DNA from: Bacteroidaceae bacterium HV4-6-C5C
GTDB taxonomy: Bacteria; Bacteroidota; Bacteroidia; Bacteroidales; Bacteroidaceae
Direction of reading: 5' to 3'
DNA: 64,000 nt
Assembly: GCA_007896885.1 (NCBI GenBank)
Contig: VOIU01000006.1
Location: 62,001 to 126,000, forward strand
In this document: one piece after another, positions 44,689 through 54,127 of the stretch
How positions within the stretch are numbered: the stretch's first letter is position 1
How the letters are laid out: the number at the start of each line of letters is the position of its first letter
Notes under the pieces: generated by a model
Database searches by the model: none
Seen by the model: only the letters and a program-made list of their open reading frames with translations
Told to the model about the DNA's origin: nothing
Made by a program: the position numbers and the translations under genes

Positions 44689-46326
44689 ATGAAACTAAAA
44701 CTGCTTTTGTTAACCGGGTTATTGTTTGGCGCAAGTGTAGAAGCAGCTTTTTCTGCGTCTATATCCCGTAGTACAGATTCCTGTTTGGTGGCTTTAGATG
44801 AGGCTATTGGACAGTATAAAAAGTATGAGGCAACTCGTGAACAGCGAATTGATCGCTTAAAGAATCAATTAAAAAGGTTTAGTTTTTCTGACTTGAAGAG
44901 CTATAATTTGAATTATGCGCTTTATATAGAGTATAAATCCTATATCTGCGACTCAGCCCTTTACTATCTTAATCTCAATATGAAGTGGGCTGAACAATAT
45001 GGAGACAATTATTTAATGAGTAAGAACCGTATTCTATTGGCTCACTTGATGACCTCCGCAGGGATGTATGAAGAAGCTTCTGAGAAGTTGAGACAACTTG
45101 ACAAAGCAAAACTTTCGCCGAAATTACTTTCTGATTATTATGACTCTTATTGTCGTTTTTATGGCGAAGTAGGAGCTTATACTCAAGATAACTCTTCCAA
45201 AAAACGTTATTTCCTCTTGTCTCGTAGTTATGAAGATTCGTTATTGAAAATTTATTCTCCGGGTTCTTATGCTCATTTGGAGCGTAGAGCATTACGCAAA
45301 ATGACGGACGGAGATGTAAAAGGGGCTTTGATGATTAATGATACATTATTGAGTGGATTGAATATTGATTCACCTAAATATGCTTTAGTTACTTATTATC
45401 GCTCGCAACTCTTTCGCCAATCCGGTAATAGTGAAGGTGAATTGAAGTATTTGGCTTTATCGGCCTTGGCTGATATTCGCTCTGCTATAACAGACCATGC
45501 TTCACTTTGGAGTCTTGCTCAGTTGTTGTATGAAAAAGGAGATATTGAACGTGCCTATCGGTATATGCGTTTTTCATGGGACCAAACAAAATTTTATAAT
45601 GCTCGTTTAAGAAGTTGGCAAAGTGCAGGTATTCTTTCACTTATAGATAAAACATACCAAGCTATGATTGAAAAGCAAAAGAAGAGACTTGAGCAGTACG
45701 TGATAGCTATCAGTATCTTGTTTGTTTTACTTTCCGGAGCATTAGTATACATTTACTGGCAGATGAGAAAGCTTGCTATTGCCCGTAATCATTTGCAAGA
45801 GGCTAATGAGCAATTGAACCAATTGAATGAGAACCTTAGGTCACTGAACTTAGATTTATCCGAGGCCAATCAGATTAAAGAAGAATATATTGCTCGATTC
45901 GTGAAGCTTTGCTCCACCTATATTAATAAATTGGATGCCTATCGTAGGATGGTAAATAAAAAAATATCAAGTGGGCAGACTGCAGAGTTATTGAAAATTA
46001 CCCGTTCTCAAGAAGCGTTAGATCGTGAATTGGAGGAACTTTATTTGAATTTTGATTCTGCCTTTCTACATATTTTCCCCGATTTTGTCAGCCAGTTTAA
46101 TGCATTATTGCAAGATGACGCATCTATTGTTTTAAAACGTGATGAGCTACTCAATACCGAATTACGTATTTTTGCATTGATCCGTTTGGGTATAGAAGAC
46201 AGTTCGCAAATTGCTGAGTTTCTTCGCTATTCTGTGAATACAATTTATAACTATCGGTCGAAGGTGAAAAATAGATCAAGTGTTTCACGTGATGATTTCG
46301 AAGACTTAGTGAAAGCTATAAGATAA
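44689..46326 (+). CDS. DUF6377-type membrane-anchored regulator with C-terminal HTH
   Basis: The 545-residue protein has a signal peptide, a helical TPR-like periplasmic domain (about 30-330), one membrane helix (about 336-358) and a coiled coil (about 362-400). A cytoplasmic C-terminal domain ends in a helix-turn-helix: [38 protein letters not shown], similar to the LuxR-type DNA-binding fold. Such proteins accompany SusC/SusD loci in Bacteroides and are thought to sense a sugar outside and regulate transcription directly. It lies 204 bp upstream of the second SusC gene and in the same direction, so it is the likely regulator of the beta-glucan locus. Confidence 0.78.
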   Translation: MKLKLLLLTGLLFGASVEAAFSASISRSTDSCLVALDEAIGQYKKYEATREQRIDRLKNQLKRFSFSDLKSYNLNYALYIEYKSYICDSALYYLNLNMKWAEQYGDNYLMSKNRILLAHLMTSAGMYEEASEKLRQLDKAKLSPKLLSDYYDSYCRFYGEVGAYTQDNSSKKRYFLLSRSYEDSLLKIYSPGSYAHLERRALRKMTDGDVKGALMINDTLLSGLNIDSPKYALVTYYRSQLFRQSGNSEGELKYLALSALADIRSAITDHASLWSLAQLLYEKGDIERAYRYMRFSWDQTKFYNARLRSWQSAGILSLIDKTYQAMIEKQKKRLEQYVIAISILFVLLSGALVYIYWQMRKLAIARNHLQEANEQLNQLNENLRSLNLDLSEANQIKEEYIARFVKLCSTYINKLDAYRRMVNKKISSGQTAELLKITRSQEALDRELEELYLNFDSAFLHIFPDFVSQFNALLQDDASIVLKRDELLNTELRIFALIRLGIEDSSQIAEFLRYSVNTIYNYRSKVKNRSSVSRDDFEDLVKAIR

Positions 46327-46530
46327 TTATCTTTATATCTTATCCACTTTTTTGAGTTACTATTTATGGTATAAAATATTAATATACAATATTTTAACGT
46401 TTTTATATATCCACTATTTCTCTCATCATTCAAAAGTTCTTTTTCCTTTTTACATAGCTTTGTGATAATTAATTCCGTCAGATAGAAATGTTTGTCGGAT
46501 TAAAGTAAATTGATTTTCAAACTTAAATTA

Positions 46531-49518
46531 ATGCTTATGAAAAAGAACAAGCGGAGTTTCCGCTTTATGAATCGAAAGATTTTTATTGCTTTCTTGGCAG
46601 TGCTTTTCTCTTTAGGGGCATTCGCCCAACAATTAGTTATCTCCGGACAAGTTTATGATGCTACACAAGAACCTCTTATCGGGGTAAGTGTGCAAGAAAA
46701 GGGTACTACCAATGGTGCCATTACTGATATCAATGGACATTTTTCTTTGAAAACAAAGGAGGATGCTGTTTTACTTTTTTCTTATGTAGGTTATAAAACT
46801 CAAGAAAAGAAGGCGACTGCACAAATGAAAATTACACTTCAGGAAAATAATGAAATGTTGGAAGAAGTTGTGGTTATCGGTTATGGAACAGTTCAACGGA
46901 AAGATGTGACTACCGCTATCTCTACAGTATCTACAAAAGATTTGGAAGAGCGTCCGATAACTTCGGCAGGGCAAGCTATCCAAGGTAAGGTGGCAGGTAT
47001 AGCTGTCATTCAACCTAGTGGGATGCCCGGCGGGGATTTGTCTATTCGAGTGAGAGGAACTACATCTTTTAATGGGAGTAATGATCCTTTATATGTGGTA
47101 GATGGCGTTCCGGTCGATAAAATCGATTTTTTGTCTCCTAATGATATTGCAAGCATGCAAGTAATGAAAGACGCTTCATCTGCTGCGATTTATGGTTCGC
47201 GAGCAGCTAATGGAGTAGTACTGATTACAACTAAAAGTGGGCAAAAAGGTGCTGCTAAAATCACGTTAAATATGCAGTTTGGTATTGATAAGGTTATAGA
47301 TAACGTGAAAGTACTGAATACTCAACAATATGTGGAGTTACAAAAAGAATTGGGAAATACTTCTTTACCCGATGACTTGACAGATCACACCAATTGGTTT
47401 GATGAGGCTTATCAAACAGGCTATACCCAAAGCTATCAAGCATCTGTGTCTGATGGTACCGATCGACTGAGGTATTTCGTTTCAGGCGGATATCTTGACC
47501 AGAAAGGAACCTTGGATGCGGCTTTTTTCAAGCGTTATAATTTCAGAGGAAATATAGAAAATGATGTGCGGAAGTGGTTGAAATTGACGGCTAACTTCTC
47601 CTACTCAAGTACAATCAAAAATGATTTGATTACGGGACAGGGTTCGAATCGTGGAGGTGTTGTCCTCTCTGTCATTAATACACCTACTTATGCACCGATA
47701 TGGAATCCTGACAAACCCGGACAATATAATGATAATTTCTATGGGGCTAATCTTACGCATCCTCTCGAGAATATGGAGCGCAGCAGAAACAACAAGCTAA
47801 AAGAAGACCGTCTTATCCTTTCAGGGAATGCTTTAATTACTTTGATGCCTGAATTAAACATAAAATCTTCCCTTAGCCTTGATAGGAGAAATGTACTTAA
47901 TACTAATTTTTTGGATCCGGTCAAAACAGGATGGGGGCGTCAACATTTTGGTATAGGCAAAGATGAACGTGACAGAAATACCATCATCACTTTTGATAAT
48001 GTGGCAACTTTCAATAAACATTTTGGTAAACATGGATTAGAAGCAATGTTGGGTACTTCATATACTAAATCCGAATATTTGAACAGTTGGATTAATGGTA
48101 CTAACTACCGATCCAGCGATATTGAAACCCTTAATGCCGCAAACAAGATAGCATGGGACAATACGGGTACCGGAGGATCGGAATGGGGTATTATGTCTTA
48201 TTTTGGACGTGTAGCCTACAATTATGATAGCAAATATCTTTTCACTGTAAATATGCGTCGTGACGGTTCATCGAGACTGCATCCCGATAGTCGTTGGGGT
48301 ACTTTCCCTTCTATGTCTGCAGGATGGAGAATTTCATCGGAGAAATTTATGGAAGATTTTTCGTGGATAGATGATTTGAAAATACGTGCAGGTTGGGGTA
48401 AGACAGGAAATCAGTCGGGAATTAACGATTATGCTTATCTACAAAGATATACGATACAGCGTTTGGCATGGTTTGAAGAAGGAAAAGAAAATGTTCTTCC
48501 GACTATTGCTGTGAAGAATCAGAGAGCAAAAGACCTGAAATGGGAAACGACCACGCAAACCAATGTCGGTATTGATTTTACAGCTTTTGGCAGTAGGTTG
48601 AATATAACCTTGGATTATTACTTCAAGAAAACGACAGATATGTTGATGAATGTAACGATGCCTTCAACAGGAGCTAATTCTATCCCTTACATTCAGCGTA
48701 ATGAGGGTGAAATGGAGAATAAAGGGTTTGAGATAGCTGTTAACTCTAGAAATCTACAAGGAGCATTCTCATGGGATACTGATTTTAATATTTCATTCAA
48801 TAAGAATAAGCTGACTAAGTTGATGTATACTCCAATGTATGAAGACGCATTGACCAGTGACCATGTAAATGCCAAAGTTGTTCGCAATCAACCAGGGCGT
48901 CCATTAGGAAGTTTCTACGGCTTTATAAGCGATGGAGTGAATCCTGAAACAGGAGATCTAATTTATCGAGATTTAGATAATAGTGGAAAAGGAGGAAATC
49001 CTGGTGATCAGACATTTATCGGAGATCCTAATCCGGATTTCACTTTCGGTATGACAAATAATTTATCTTGGAAGAATTTCAATCTTAACATCTTCCTGCA
49101 AGGCTCTTATGGTAATGATGTCTATAATGCATCACGTATGGAAACCGAAGGTATGTTTGACGCCAAGAATCAGACGACTGTTGTACTGAACAGATGGAAA
49201 ATACCCGGACAGATTACAAATGTTCCTAAAGCAGGTTTTAATATGAAGAATTCGACCTACTTTGTTGAAGATGGTAGTTACTTGCGTGTCAAGACCGTTA
49301 CGCTATCATATAACATTAAAAGCAAGCTCTTATCTAGAGCGGGGATCACCCGTTTGCAACCCTATTTTACGGCAAATAATCTCTTGACATGGACCAAATA
49401 TTCCGGCATGGATCCCGAAGTAAACCAATGGGGAAACAGTGGAGCCGTACAAGGCATAGATTGGGGTACTTATCCACATAGCAAATCATTTGTGTTTGGT
49501 ATTAATGTCGATTTTTAA
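46531..49518 (+). CDS. SusC/RagA-family TonB-dependent outer-membrane transporter (beta-glucan locus)
   Basis: About 995 residues from ATG 46531 (another ATG at 46537 is equally likely; the longer frame begins at TTG and was set aside). There is a signal peptide ending FSLGAFAQQ, a regulatory-like domain (VISGQVYDATQEPLIGVSV), the SusC hallmark EEVVVIGYGTVQRKDVTTAIS, a plug (SIRVRGTTSF, DPLYVVDGVP, DASSAAIYGSRAANGV) and a barrel ending SFVFGINVDF. It imports the products of the GH30 and GH5 enzymes encoded in the same run. Confidence 0.94.
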   Translation: MLMKKNKRSFRFMNRKIFIAFLAVLFSLGAFAQQLVISGQVYDATQEPLIGVSVQEKGTTNGAITDINGHFSLKTKEDAVLLFSYVGYKTQEKKATAQMKITLQENNEMLEEVVVIGYGTVQRKDVTTAISTVSTKDLEERPITSAGQAIQGKVAGIAVIQPSGMPGGDLSIRVRGTTSFNGSNDPLYVVDGVPVDKIDFLSPNDIASMQVMKDASSAAIYGSRAANGVVLITTKSGQKGAAKITLNMQFGIDKVIDNVKVLNTQQYVELQKELGNTSLPDDLTDHTNWFDEAYQTGYTQSYQASVSDGTDRLRYFVSGGYLDQKGTLDAAFFKRYNFRGNIENDVRKWLKLTANFSYSSTIKNDLITGQGSNRGGVVLSVINTPTYAPIWNPDKPGQYNDNFYGANLTHPLENMERSRNNKLKEDRLILSGNALITLMPELNIKSSLSLDRRNVLNTNFLDPVKTGWGRQHFGIGKDERDRNTIITFDNVATFNKHFGKHGLEAMLGTSYTKSEYLNSWINGTNYRSSDIETLNAANKIAWDNTGTGGSEWGIMSYFGRVAYNYDSKYLFTVNMRRDGSSRLHPDSRWGTFPSMSAGWRISSEKFMEDFSWIDDLKIRAGWGKTGNQSGINDYAYLQRYTIQRLAWFEEGKENVLPTIAVKNQRAKDLKWETTTQTNVGIDFTAFGSRLNITLDYYFKKTTDMLMNVTMPSTGANSIPYIQRNEGEMENKGFEIAVNSRNLQGAFSWDTDFNISFNKNKLTKLMYTPMYEDALTSDHVNAKVVRNQPGRPLGSFYGFISDGVNPETGDLIYRDLDNSGKGGNPGDQTFIGDPNPDFTFGMTNNLSWKNFNLNIFLQGSYGNDVYNASRMETEGMFDAKNQTTVVLNRWKIPGQITNVPKAGFNMKNSTYFVEDGSYLRVKTVTLSYNIKSKLLSRAGITRLQPYFTANNLLTWTKYSGMDPEVNQWGNSGAVQGIDWGTYPHSKSFVFGINVDF

Positions 49519-49539
49519 TTTCTTAAATTGAAGAACAAG

Positions 49540-51069
49540 ATGAAACAAAAAAATATAGGAAAGATTATATTGGGTGGAGCGATGATCTTCGTTGCTGCAT
49601 CCTGTTCCCTGAACTTCGATCCGATATCTGATTATTCTGATGTCACAGAGGGAATCTCTGAAACAGGGAAAGAAGTAGTGTTTAAGGATAAAAAAGCAGT
49701 GGAGGAACACCTGAAGCTTCTTTATACCGAACTTAGAAATCAGGAATGGTATCTTGATAAAACATTGATAGCTGAAAGCCATTCAGATAATGCTTATGCC
49801 GGTGCTTTTAATGCAGAAGTACTACCCTATGAGGACAACTCTCTTGATGCCACCAACAGTGTCTTGGAAAGAGATTGGAATCGTTATTTGGGGCAAATAG
49901 GATTGGCCAATAAGCTGGTAATTTATGCAGATAGTGTAGAAGATAAATCGTTAACTGATGCTCAAGTGAAAAGCTACCAAGCCCAAGGGAGGATATTCCG
50001 ATCACTTATTTTCTTTGATATGGTTCGTCTTTGGGGGAATATTCCCGTGGTAACGAAAATAGCTCCTAATATTACCAGTGAGAACTTTGATGAAGTATAT
50101 CCACTTTATTTCCCTTCGCAAACGCCCGAAATAGATACATATAAACAAATAGAATCGGATTTGTTGTTTGCCGTTGAATATGCTCCGGATTATAATCCTG
50201 CAGATAAAAGAATCATGACTAAAACTGTAGCTCGAGCACTACTTGCCAAAGTATATGCGGAAAAGCCTTTGAGAGATTATGATAAGGTGATTAAATATGC
50301 TGATGAAGTGACTAAAGATGGACCTCAGTTAGTAGATGATTTCAGTTTGCTCTTCGGAATGAAAAAAGATGAGAAAGGTAATTACGTGGATACAAAGGCT
50401 CGTAACACTAGTGAATCGTTGCTTGAGGCTCAGTTTGTTGCGGGTGATAACAACTGGTGTTACATGATGTTTGGACGTAATCTCTTGAATTGGGATGAAA
50501 ATTTCAGCTGGAATAAATGGGTAACTCCATCACGCGACTTAATTAAACTTTATGAGACAGAGGGAGATGCAGAACGTTTCCAAGAATCTATTGTGTATTA
50601 TTCGTGTGGATGGTCTCTTTACTATCCTAAAGATCATTATCCATTTATGTATAAGTGCCGTTCGTCACAAAGCAGTATTATTTGGATGCGTTATGTTGAT
50701 ATTCTCTTACTCAAAGCGGAAGGGCTGATTATGCGTTCATCTCCTGATTTAAGTGCTGCTGCTAACATTATAGATGAGATACGTACCAAACGTAAACTAG
50801 CTAAACTGCCAAGTAGTGTAAAAGGTAATAAGGAGGATATGCTTAATGCTTTACTTAAAGAACGCCGTTTGGAGTTGGCTTTTGAGGGGCAGCGTTGGTT
50901 CGATTTGGTTCGGCTGGATAAAGTGGAGAGTGTCATGAATGCTGTTTATGCTAAAGATTCCGGACGAAGAGCGCGTACTCAAAATTTCACAGAGGACTCC
51001 TATCGATTACCGATACCATTGCGGGTGCTACAAGCAAACTCGAATATGGTGCAGAACAAAGGATATTAG
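49540..51069 (+). CDS. SusD/RagB-family surface glycan-binding lipoprotein (beta-glucan locus)
   Basis: About 509 residues from the ATG at 49540; a TTG four codons earlier keeps the frame open but is less likely. There is a lipoprotein signal (VAASC) and SusD helices (QGRIFRSLIFFDMVRLWGNIPVV). It also has the LLKERRLELAFEGQRWFDLVRLDK motif and a C-terminal YRLPIPLRVLQANSNMVQNKGY. It pairs with the SusC encoded 21 bp upstream. Confidence 0.94.
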   Translation: MKQKNIGKIILGGAMIFVAASCSLNFDPISDYSDVTEGISETGKEVVFKDKKAVEEHLKLLYTELRNQEWYLDKTLIAESHSDNAYAGAFNAEVLPYEDNSLDATNSVLERDWNRYLGQIGLANKLVIYADSVEDKSLTDAQVKSYQAQGRIFRSLIFFDMVRLWGNIPVVTKIAPNITSENFDEVYPLYFPSQTPEIDTYKQIESDLLFAVEYAPDYNPADKRIMTKTVARALLAKVYAEKPLRDYDKVIKYADEVTKDGPQLVDDFSLLFGMKKDEKGNYVDTKARNTSESLLEAQFVAGDNNWCYMMFGRNLLNWDENFSWNKWVTPSRDLIKLYETEGDAERFQESIVYYSCGWSLYYPKDHYPFMYKCRSSQSSIIWMRYVDILLLKAEGLIMRSSPDLSAAANIIDEIRTKRKLAKLPSSVKGNKEDMLNALLKERRLELAFEGQRWFDLVRLDKVESVMNAVYAKDSGRRARTQNFTEDSYRLPIPLRVLQANSNMVQNKGY

Positions 51070-51095
51070 ACAATAAATAAAGACTTTTAATAAGC

Positions 51096-52604
51096 ATGAA
51101 TAAGCTAAAAAGTATAAGATGGTTTGTATTATTGCCTTTTATTATTGCGGCATGTGGCATAGGTAAAAGTAATACCTTAGGTCCGGATCAGGAACCCGCG
51201 AACAAAGACGTAGTGACTGCTTATATCACTACTTCTACTCGATCGTCGGAATTTGTAAAGCGAGAATTAAGCTTTAGAGATAAAGCCGATAATATGTCTC
51301 CATTTACGGTGACACTACTCCCTCATGAAGAATATCAGGTAATGGATGGCTTTGGAGCCGCCATTACCGGATCTACGTCTTATAATCTATTGAAAATGTC
51401 GAAAGAAGATAGGACAGAGTTCCTAAAGAAGACATTTTCAGAATCGGAGGGTATGGGACAAAGTTATGTCAGAATATCTATTGGTTGTTCAGACTTTTCT
51501 CTTAGCGAATACACATGTTGTGATAAAAAAGGTATAGAGAATTTTGCTTTGCAGGAAGAGGAATTAAACTTTGTTATTCCAGTACTAAGAGAAATATTGG
51601 CTATTAATCCCCAAGTAAAAGTAATGGGTAGCCCTTGGACTCCTCCGTTATGGATGAAAGTCAATAATTTGAAAGATTTGAAGCCTTTTGACTCATGGAC
51701 AAGTGGTCAGTTGAATCCTGCATATTATCAGGATTATGCAATATATTTTGTGAAATGGATTAGAGCAATGGAAGAGCAAGGCATCAAAATCTATTCGGTC
51801 ACTCCTCAAAATGAGCCCTTGAATAGGGGAAATTCTGCGTCTATGTATATGAGCTGGCAAGAGCAAAAAGACTTTATTAAAAAGGCTCTTGGCCCCAAGT
51901 TTAAGGAAGCGGGAATAAATACCAAAATTTACTTGTATGATCATAACTACGATTATGATAGCTTTAAGGAAGAAACAGAAGGTCAAATACAGTATCCGTT
52001 ACATATTTATGCTGATGCTGAAGCGACGAAGTATGTTGCCGGTGCAGCCTATCATAATTACGGTGGGGATAAATCGGAATTACTAAATATTCACAATGCT
52101 AATCCGGGGAAAGAGTTAGTTTTCACCGAAACTTCTATCGGAGAGTGGAATGATGGACGTAATTTTGAGAAACGGCTAATAGAAGACATGGAAGAAGTTG
52201 CATTGGGTACGGTGAATAATTGGTGTAAAGGTGTTATTGTGTGGAACCTGATGTTGGACTCAGAAAAAGGACCTTTCCGTCCCGGAGGGTGTAACTCCTG
52301 TTTTGGAGCAGTAGATATAGATAAGGCTAATTATAAGACTATTACGCCTAATTCTCATTATTTTATTATCGGACATTTATCTTCGGTAGTGAAACCCGGT
52401 GCTGTCCGTATAGGAACATCTGGATATACTGATAAAGAGTTGGTTTATTCAGCTTTTAAGAATACGGATAATAGCTATGCTTTCGTTGTACTCAATAAAT
52501 CTGTGACTCCTAAAAAAATAAACTTGTATGATGGAGAAAAAAGTTTTGTACATGAAGTGCCTGCAAGATCTGTTATTTCTTACCGATGGTTTACTAATAA
52601 ATAA
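51096..52604 (+). CDS. GH30 beta-glycosidase, probable endo-beta-1,6-glucanase lipoprotein
   Basis: The 502-residue protein has a lipobox (IIAAC, Cys20), a TIM barrel and a C-terminal beta domain. The GH30 opening VMDGFGAAITGS, the acid/base Glu240 (TPQNEPLN) and nucleophile Glu345 (FTETSIGEW) are visible. GH30_3-type enzymes cut beta-1,6-glucan (pustulan, fungal wall). The gene order SusC, SusD, GH30, SGBP, GH3 recalls, from memory, the B. thetaiotaomicron BT3310-3314 locus for that glucan. The subfamily is inferred from context; a glucosylceramidase-like specificity is the alternative. Confidence 0.88.
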   Translation: MNKLKSIRWFVLLPFIIAACGIGKSNTLGPDQEPANKDVVTAYITTSTRSSEFVKRELSFRDKADNMSPFTVTLLPHEEYQVMDGFGAAITGSTSYNLLKMSKEDRTEFLKKTFSESEGMGQSYVRISIGCSDFSLSEYTCCDKKGIENFALQEEELNFVIPVLREILAINPQVKVMGSPWTPPLWMKVNNLKDLKPFDSWTSGQLNPAYYQDYAIYFVKWIRAMEEQGIKIYSVTPQNEPLNRGNSASMYMSWQEQKDFIKKALGPKFKEAGINTKIYLYDHNYDYDSFKEETEGQIQYPLHIYADAEATKYVAGAAYHNYGGDKSELLNIHNANPGKELVFTETSIGEWNDGRNFEKRLIEDMEEVALGTVNNWCKGVIVWNLMLDSEKGPFRPGGCNSCFGAVDIDKANYKTITPNSHYFIIGHLSSVVKPGAVRIGTSGYTDKELVYSAFKNTDNSYAFVVLNKSVTPKKINLYDGEKSFVHEVPARSVISYRWFTNK

Positions 52605-52615
52605 AAAATTAAATT

Positions 52616-53980
52616 ATGAAATTACTTATATATAAACTTCTTTTTTTAATTTCGGTCATCTCGTTCGTTTCATGCTCTGATGACGATCAGAAGAAAGCGG
52701 GGAATCCGGTGATGGACGTCAAAACTGAATTCAATAGCGTAATGTATGGTGATAGTTTACCCTTTACTGTAAATGTATCCGATGAGGTTCCACTTTCGAC
52801 TTTGAAAGCCAGAATCTATTACGGAGATGAAAAGGTTTCTGAAGTAGTACTTAGAACGAAAACCAACGGTTCATACTCAGGTAAGATTTATATACCGTTT
52901 TTAAAGAATATCCCAGACGGGAAGGCAAAGTTGAAATTTGTGTTGCAAAATATCAATTTTACCATGAATGAACTAACGTATGATTTGGCAGTAGCACGGC
53001 CTGTATATCCTTACTTAACCTTTATAACAGCTAATAAGGAGTATAAAATGTTATATAAGAGCGGTCATAATTATGAATTAACAGCGACCCTTCCTCAAAA
53101 AATTAAAGGATATATAAAAACTCCGAAATTAACACCTAATGGTAATGAACTGACTTTCGGATTCGAAGGCGGTGCAATAGCTTTTGGTTCTACCGAGCCA
53201 ATTACGTTTTCTAATTTGACTGCAGGAGAATATACTATTTCATTCAATACTTTCGATTACTCCGCTGCTCCATTTATTATAGCCTATGTAGTAAACGGGG
53301 TGAGAATGGAAAAAATGATAGAGAGTGATACTGAAGACAGATATAAGCTTGACTTGTCATTGAAGAAAGGAGACGAAGTTCGTGTAGAAGGTATTGATGA
53401 TTTTAGTGAATGGTGGATAGACCCAGATTTCTTTGCTAAAGATGGTGATAAACTTACTTTTAGGCCCATTGATGGAGATTATCGTATCATTGCTGACTTT
53501 GTGCGCAAGTATCTTAAGGTGGAAGTTATGTCAGGTACTTCTGCAGGAAGTTTGAAAGAAGACGGTTCGGGCGCTATATGGATTGTTGGAGATGGGGTAG
53601 GTAAACCTGCCTTAAAGTATGCTCCGAGTTGGAATCCTGACATGGGTATTTGTATGGCCCCGATGGGCAATGGCAAGTATCAAGCAAGTTTTGTTGCCGG
53701 CGAAACGATTGGGATTAACAGCATCAACTTTATATTTATACATCAAAAAGATTGGGGAACTGGTTTTAAAGGTTCAAATATAGTTTCTGACGGTAATAGG
53801 ACACTAGAAGTAGTTAGTGATCTTATATATATAGGAGAAGGCAAAGATGTGAATGGCGCAGATAATGGAAATTTAGCTCTTAAAAAAGATAAAACTCTGA
53901 CTGAAGGAAAAACTTATCTTTTTGAGCTTGAAGCTCCCGCCGGGCTTGTTGGCTGCAAACTAACTATTACGGAGGAATAA
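52616..53980 (+). CDS. Surface glycan-binding protein, lipoprotein (BT3313-like position)
   Basis: The 454-residue protein has a lipobox (ISFVSC, Cys20) followed by an acidic SDDD stretch typical of surface-exported Bacteroides lipoproteins. It is beta-rich throughout. About 30-125 looks like an immunoglobulin-like domain, the middle has a SWLR-free beta-sandwich, and the C-terminal part (about 310-454) includes GAIWIVGDGVGKPALKYAPSWNPDMGICMAP, resembling the modules of SusE/SusF-like proteins. No catalytic motif was found. Position between GH30 and the esterase supports glycan binding. A terminator-like hairpin follows. Confidence 0.72.
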   Translation: MKLLIYKLLFLISVISFVSCSDDDQKKAGNPVMDVKTEFNSVMYGDSLPFTVNVSDEVPLSTLKARIYYGDEKVSEVVLRTKTNGSYSGKIYIPFLKNIPDGKAKLKFVLQNINFTMNELTYDLAVARPVYPYLTFITANKEYKMLYKSGHNYELTATLPQKIKGYIKTPKLTPNGNELTFGFEGGAIAFGSTEPITFSNLTAGEYTISFNTFDYSAAPFIIAYVVNGVRMEKMIESDTEDRYKLDLSLKKGDEVRVEGIDDFSEWWIDPDFFAKDGDKLTFRPIDGDYRIIADFVRKYLKVEVMSGTSAGSLKEDGSGAIWIVGDGVGKPALKYAPSWNPDMGICMAPMGNGKYQASFVAGETIGINSINFIFIHQKDWGTGFKGSNIVSDGNRTLEVVSDLIYIGEGKDVNGADNGNLALKKDKTLTEGKTYLFELEAPAGLVGCKLTITEE

Positions 53981-54027
53981 TCAACTTTGTTGATAGGTAT
54001 TAGGTTTGTTTTTTTAATAAAAGGAGA

Positions 54028-54071
54028 CTAGGAAGTAGCATTATTGAGAGTTACTTCCTAGCTTTCATTTT
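54028..54071 (+). terminator. Terminator-like hairpin inside the beta-glucan locus
   Basis: CTAGGAAGTA (54028-54037) pairs perfectly with TACTTCCTAG (54052-54061), a 14-base loop, then CTTTCATTTTTT. It may separate the transporter and binding genes (higher expression) from the esterase, GH5 and GH3 genes downstream. Confidence 0.6.
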
Positions 54072-54127
54072 TTAATTGTAGAAAGAAAAAATATTTTATA
54101 GCTGAAGTAAAATTTGTTTAGGAGATA

